From contig CBFHND010000004.1 in NCBI GenBank assembly GCA_965657085.1, forward strand, positions 1-64,000: a stretch of 64,000 bases of DNA, given 5' to 3'. Position 1 is the first letter of the stretch. Every line of letters begins with the position of its first letter. The stretch is from CBFHND01 sp965657085 (GTDB lineage Bacteria; Pseudomonadota; Alphaproteobacteria; Rhodobacterales; Rhodobacteraceae). Below the pieces are notes generated by a model, which worked only from the letters and a program-made list of their open reading frames with translations, did not search any database and had not been told where the DNA came from. This document shows, piece after piece, positions 60,330 to 64,000 of this stretch. The translations under genes were made by a program, and so were the position numbers.

Positions 60330-61193
60330 TCAGCCGCTTGAAACGTTATTTTCAAGTGCGCGCAAGGACCTCACCGCAGCCTCGAAGTGCTGAGGGTGGG
60401 TTTCGATTGCATCGCGCAACAGGCCTTTGCCGGTTTCGACATCGCCTTGCTTGACCGCGGCCAACCCCAGCGTATGCAAAAGCTGCGCCCGCTCGACCTG
60501 GTCCATGGGGATCACGGGCAGGGTGTAGTTGCGCTGTGCGCCACGGGCGAGGATGAGGTTGTTCTTTGCAGTGAACAGGCTTTGATCCTGACGGATCGCA
60601 TCGGTAAACAGACGCTCGGCATCCGAAAAATCACCGCGCGTCAGCTTGGAATAGCCCCAGTTGTTCATCACGCCTGCAGGGCGCGTGGTCAGGCCAATCG
60701 CGGTTTCATAGAAACTGTCGGCCTTCTTCCATTCCTGGTTGCTGTCGGCAACCATCGCCTCAAGCCGGTAGCGTTTGAAGGTTTCATGGGTGGGCGGCAC
60801 ATCGTCCAGCACTTTTTCTGCCTTGGCCCAATCGCCCGAGCGGATGAGCGCGTCGGCATAGTCTACCTCATCATCGGCGGTTGAGCCTTCCATGCGCACC
60901 AGTTTGCCAAAAGCCACGGCACCTTCCGTGTTGCGCTTGGCGCGCACCAGGGACGAGGCAAGGCCACGCTGGAAATCAATGCGGGTGGGGTCCTGTTCGA
61001 GCGAACGCGCGAAATAGCTGACCGCCTCGTTTGGATCGGCCACCGTCAGCATCACGTCGTTCAGGTTGCTTTCGTCAACGACGTTCACATCCTGAAAGGC
61101 GCGTTCAACCGTGGCGTCCGCGTTTTTCTGGTCACATGCCGAAACGACGACTGCACACGCAATATACATGGGTACGAGAATAGGATGGCGCAT
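60330..61193 (-). CDS. TPR lipoprotein of the tad locus
   Basis: A 287-residue lipoprotein. The lipobox VSAC gives a lipidated cysteine near residue 20. The mature part has several tetratricopeptide-like helical pairs (EAVSYFARSLEQDPTRIDFQ, NWGYSKLTRGDFSDAERLF, LLRDAIETHPQHFEAAV). It resembles TadD-type pilotin or assembly proteins and follows a second, shorter TPR lipoprotein, so this locus has two. Confidence 0.82.
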   Translation of the reverse strand: MRHPILVPMYIACAVVVSACDQKNADATVERAFQDVNVVDESNLNDVMLTVADPNEAVSYFARSLEQDPTRIDFQRGLASSLVRAKRNTEGAVAFGKLVRMEGSTADDEVDYADALIRSGDWAKAEKVLDDVPPTHETFKRYRLEAMVADSNQEWKKADSFYETAIGLTTRPAGVMNNWGYSKLTRGDFSDAERLFTDAIRQDQSLFTAKNNLILARGAQRNYTLPVIPMDQVERAQLLHTLGLAAVKQGDVETGKGLLRDAIETHPQHFEAAVRSLRALENNVSSG

Positions 61194-61224
61194 TTTTGCG
61201 TCCTTTTTACTGCTCTTGCCTCTG

Positions 61225-61791
61225 TCATGATGCTGGCCGGATCAGATAATCACTGCTGCCGCGCCGCACCAATTTATAGTTGTTGTTTTGAAGTTCAGTG
61301 TTAACAGAATTTTCTGATTTTGCGAGCGCTAAGCGCAAATTATCCCGAATGAGTGTGCTTTCTCCGTCATCCAGCGCGTAAGCCTTGCGAAAAATCTGCT
61401 CTGCTTCGCCGGTTTTGCCCCGTTCCATCAAAACAACGCCCAGATTGTTCCAGATTTCGGGCCATGCGTCGTGTTCGGTTGTGGCCCGGCGTAGCAGGGT
61501 TTCGGCCTGTCCCAGACGCCCCAGGCCAAGGTTCGCGGTGCCAAGGCCGGACAGGATTTCGGCGTTCATGCCGTCATCGAGCGCGGCGCGGGTAAAGGCC
61601 TTGATCGCCAGTTCGTATTCTCCGGCGGCAATCAGGCGATGCCCGACCTCAACGCCGTCAACCGCTTGCTTGCGCGTGTCCACGCCGGGCGCAAAGACCC
61701 CGTCACGCGACGAAAGGCCGCCCGAAGAACAGGCGGCCAATCCAAGGGCCAAAAGTGCGGCTGTCGTTGTTCGCCTGATGGCTGCCTTCAT
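61225..61791 (-). CDS. tadD: TadD-like TPR lipoprotein
   Basis: A 188-residue lipoprotein with lipobox LAAC (lipidated cysteine near residue 21) and tandem TPR motifs (EYELAIKAFTRAALDDGMN, GRLGQAETLLRRATTEHDA, GKTGEAEQIFRKAYALDDG). TadD proteins help localise the outer-membrane secretin for Flp pili. It follows tadC by 15 bp. Confidence 0.82.
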   Translation of the reverse strand: MKAAIRRTTTAALLALGLAACSSGGLSSRDGVFAPGVDTRKQAVDGVEVGHRLIAAGEYELAIKAFTRAALDDGMNAEILSGLGTANLGLGRLGQAETLLRRATTEHDAWPEIWNNLGVVLMERGKTGEAEQIFRKAYALDDGESTLIRDNLRLALAKSENSVNTELQNNNYKLVRRGSSDYLIRPAS

Positions 61792-61806
61792 GTTGGTCTG
61801 ATGCCG

Positions 61807-62793
61807 CTAGTTGCCCGGGGCGATGTTGCCCATTTGTGTAATGCCATAGACCGAAGGACCAACAAGAATGATCAGCAACGGTGGAACGGTCAGCATCATA
61901 GTGGCAAGGGTCATCTTTGTTGGCAACTTGTTTGCTGCCTCCTCGGCCCGCATTACGCGCTTGTCACGCATTTCGGCCGCATAGACCCGCAAAGCTTCGG
62001 CAATGGACGTACCAAAGCTGGTCGATTGCACCAAGACGGTTGTAAAGCTGGCGACGTCCTGCACACCACACCGGTCACCCATATCGTTGAGAACGGTTTC
62101 CTTGTCCTTGCCGGCCTTCATCTCGTGGGCGACCACTTCGAATTCTTCGGCCAGCGGCGGATAGGAGGCGCGCAATTCACGTGCCACGCGGACGATGGAT
62201 TGATCCAGTGATTGACCTGCTTCGACACAGACCAGCATCATATCAAGCGCATCAGGAAAGCCTTGGGTGATTTTTTCCTTGCGGCCTTCGACGCGCCGGG
62301 TGACCCAGTATTGCGGTAGGTAGTACCCCGCGCCGCCCGGACCCAGTGTGTACATCATCATCTTTTGGGTGGTGAATTCCACATCCGCATTCAGAACGGT
62401 CACATACAGAACACCTGCCAGCAGGCCGAGCAAACCCAATGCAAATTGCGCAAAGTGGAACAGGCGAACAGCGTCACGGGATTGATACCCCGCCTGCCGC
62501 AGCATCATCTGCCGCTTGGTCAGTTCGGCCATGTCCTTGGGTTCAAGAAAGCCGGCAAAGCGGTCGAGCTGTTCGTTGTGCCCGCCCTGACGCAGCTTTT
62601 CGCGCTCGGGTTGGTTGGCACCGGGTGCCTTCACCGTTCGCTTGAGCTTGTCCATCGGGTCTTCGGGTTGGCGCAGCATCATGACGACAACCAGGATCAC
62701 CAGCGTCAGTCCGATCATCCCAACGATGATGATCGGTCCCAAAGGACCAATAGCGTCGGTGACCGCGGTCTGGAGTGCGTTGAGAATTTCCAT
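61807..62793 (-). CDS. tadC: Tad pilus inner-membrane platform protein TadC
   Basis: Type II secretion F-family protein of 328 residues with hydrophobic segments at about 15-38, 118-150 and near the C-terminus (about 295-318). The conserved F-domain reads FPDALDMMLVCVEAGQSLDQ and contains the GDRCG...FTTVLVQSTSFGTSI block. It forms the pilus platform with TadB, 10 bp upstream. Confidence 0.9.
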   Translation of the reverse strand: MEILNALQTAVTDAIGPLGPIIIVGMIGLTLVILVVVMMLRQPEDPMDKLKRTVKAPGANQPEREKLRQGGHNEQLDRFAGFLEPKDMAELTKRQMMLRQAGYQSRDAVRLFHFAQFALGLLGLLAGVLYVTVLNADVEFTTQKMMMYTLGPGGAGYYLPQYWVTRRVEGRKEKITQGFPDALDMMLVCVEAGQSLDQSIVRVARELRASYPPLAEEFEVVAHEMKAGKDKETVLNDMGDRCGVQDVASFTTVLVQSTSFGTSIAEALRVYAAEMRDKRVMRAEEAANKLPTKMTLATMMLTVPPLLIILVGPSVYGITQMGNIAPGN

Positions 62794-62803
62794 GTTCAGA
62801 TCC

Positions 62804-63766
62804 TCAGACTTTGATGTCGGTGAGCATGCGCATCACGAACAGGTTGGCGACCAGAAAGATGCCCACGGCGAAAACGGCGGGGATGAACAACGCGTGTGTT
62901 TTCACTTCGTCGTAGTAGTTAGGGTCGTTTACCTGGATCACGATCAGTGCGAGCAGGGGGAAGGCCGACAGGAATTTGCCCGACCATTTCGCCTCGGCGG
63001 TGATTGCCTTGACGCGGCGAAACAACCGGAACCGGGCGCGGATGACCTTGGCCAGACCGGCCAGAATCTCGGCGAGGTTGCCGCCCGATTGCTGCTGGAT
63101 GGTGACGGCCACGGCCAGAAAGCGCATGTCCTGCATGTCCAGACGTTCGGCCATGTCCTTGAGCGCTTCGCCCACGTCACGGCCGTAGGCGCTTTCGTCC
63201 GCGATCACGCCGAATTCGGAGGCGAGGGGGTCCTTGACCTCTTTGGCCACGATCTGAATGGCGTTCGAGAACGGGTGGCCCACGCGCAGCGACCGAACCA
63301 TCAATTCAACCGCGTCGGGCAGTTGTTCTTCAATCATCGCCAGACGCTTGTTCGCCTTTGAGGAAACCCAGAAATAGACTGCACCGATACCGATGGCGAT
63401 GGACAGCAGAATCCGCACAGGCGTCTGCGTTTCGGTCCCGACGGTCAGCCCCATAAAGGCCACGGCGGACAGCCCGGCCATGATCATGATCAGCTGTTTG
63501 GGCGTGAAAGCGATAGCCGCTTTTTGTGCCTTTTCGGCCAACAGTGAATAGAGCGGAATGGATTTCGCCTTCATGTGCTGCTGCATTTCCTTGCGCAGCT
63601 GGTCCAGCACTTCTTCGCGGCGGGTGCCCTTGTTCAGCATTTCCAGCCGGCGGTTCACACGGCTGTTGAGGCTTATGGATTTGCCAAAAGCCACGAGATA
63701 GATGCCCTCGACCAGGACAAGGACGCCCACGAAGATCAGGCCATAAATGATAGGTTCTGCACTCAT
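62804..63766 (-). CDS. tadB: Tad pilus inner-membrane platform protein TadB
   Basis: Type II secretion F-family protein of 320 residues. Hydrophobic segments lie near residues 5-25, 92-130 and 265-312, with the F-domain LPDAVELMVRSLRVGHPF and LAVAVTIQQQSGGNLAEIL between them. It sits between cpaF (upstream) and tadC. Confidence 0.9.
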   Translation of the reverse strand: MSAEPIIYGLIFVGVLVLVEGIYLVAFGKSISLNSRVNRRLEMLNKGTRREEVLDQLRKEMQQHMKAKSIPLYSLLAEKAQKAAIAFTPKQLIMIMAGLSAVAFMGLTVGTETQTPVRILLSIAIGIGAVYFWVSSKANKRLAMIEEQLPDAVELMVRSLRVGHPFSNAIQIVAKEVKDPLASEFGVIADESAYGRDVGEALKDMAERLDMQDMRFLAVAVTIQQQSGGNLAEILAGLAKVIRARFRLFRRVKAITAEAKWSGKFLSAFPLLALIVIQVNDPNYYDEVKTHALFIPAVFAVGIFLVANLFVMRMLTDIKV

Positions 63767-63778
63767 CTTTTCTTATCC

Positions 63779-64000
63779 TTATTGCGCCGCAATGGGTTCG
63801 TAGATGCTGGGCGGCAGGTCGTAGCCCCACAGACGGAAGCGTTCGGCAAAGTGGCTGCGCACGCCGGTCGCTGTGAAATGCCCGATGATCTTGTTGTCGG
63901 GGGTCAGGCCCACGCGCTGGTAGCGAAAGATTTCCTGCATCGAAATCACGTCGCCTTCCATGCCCGTGATCTCGGTGATCGAGGTCATGCGGCGCGACCC
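63779..64000 (-). CDS. cpaF: C-terminus of pilus assembly ATPase CpaF/TadA (partial)
   Basis: Only the last ~73 codons are in the window; the gene continues past the right edge. The visible end (RRMTSITEITGMEGDVISMQ, then IFRYQRVGLTPDNKIIGHF and SHFAERFRLWGYDLPPSIY) is typical of CpaF-type secretion ATPases. It is directly followed by tadB on the same strand. Confidence 0.9.
   Translation of the reverse strand, partial: GSRRMTSITEITGMEGDVISMQEIFRYQRVGLTPDNKIIGHFTATGVRSHFAERFRLWGYDLPPSIYEPIAAQ

Overview
The window looks like a chromosomal segment of a roseobacter-type marine alphaproteobacterium (Rhodobacteraceae). This rests on the high-GC, densely packed genes, a sorbitol/mannitol-type ABC operon in the SmoEFGK order, phosphatidylcholine synthase, the ruvCAB-ybgC-tolQRAB-pal-cpoB-tilS-ftsH order, two tandem folD genes after formate-tetrahydrofolate ligase, a Tad/Flp pilus locus and many small Rhodobacteraceae hypotheticals. 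I cannot name the species. I saw no rRNA, tRNA, CRISPR array, insertion sequence or prophage.

Layout. 1-5389 (minus): polyol ABC transporter operon (binding protein, two permeases, ATPase, first codons of a dehydrogenase), with a LacI-type regulator upstream and a perfect 14-bp palindrome in front of the transporter. 5514-12429: an accessory metabolic cluster: a Tm-1-like/UPF0261 protein diverging from a LysR regulator, then a tightly coupled operon of aldehyde dehydrogenase, M19-like protein, an unrecognised 549-residue protein and a DUF3726-like protein. The same LysR-type box (TCA-N7-TGA core) occurs at the regulator start and in front of the operon. 12511-28515: truA, ycjX/GNAT/ycjF-like, a cyclic-nucleotide-domain flavoprotein, a DUF2339 membrane protein, ileS behind a possible Ile-rich leader peptide, an SDR enzyme, a DNA methyltransferase-type repair protein, pcs, cytochrome P460, xerC and DUF484.

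28842-36753: fsa, priA, a broken YeeE/YedE gene, an MFS and a MATE transporter, prmA and a small membrane protein. 36933-49078: DUF1127 protein, ruvCAB, a hypothetical, the complete Tol-Pal operon, tilS and ftsH. 49191-55113: MOSC protein, fhs-folD-folD (C1-folate interconversion; the first FolD lacks two key residues), a membrane LytTR regulator and the PdeM phosphoesterase. 55166-64000 (minus): Lhr-type helicase, a hydroxyacid dehydrogenase-like protein, an AAA ATPase and the Tad pilus genes cpaA, two TPR lipoproteins, tadC, tadB and the end of cpaF.

The least explained part is the 5.5-12.4 kb cluster. The most unusual regulatory signal is the leader in front of ileS. Family names come from recognition of motifs and overall sequence; no database search was run.
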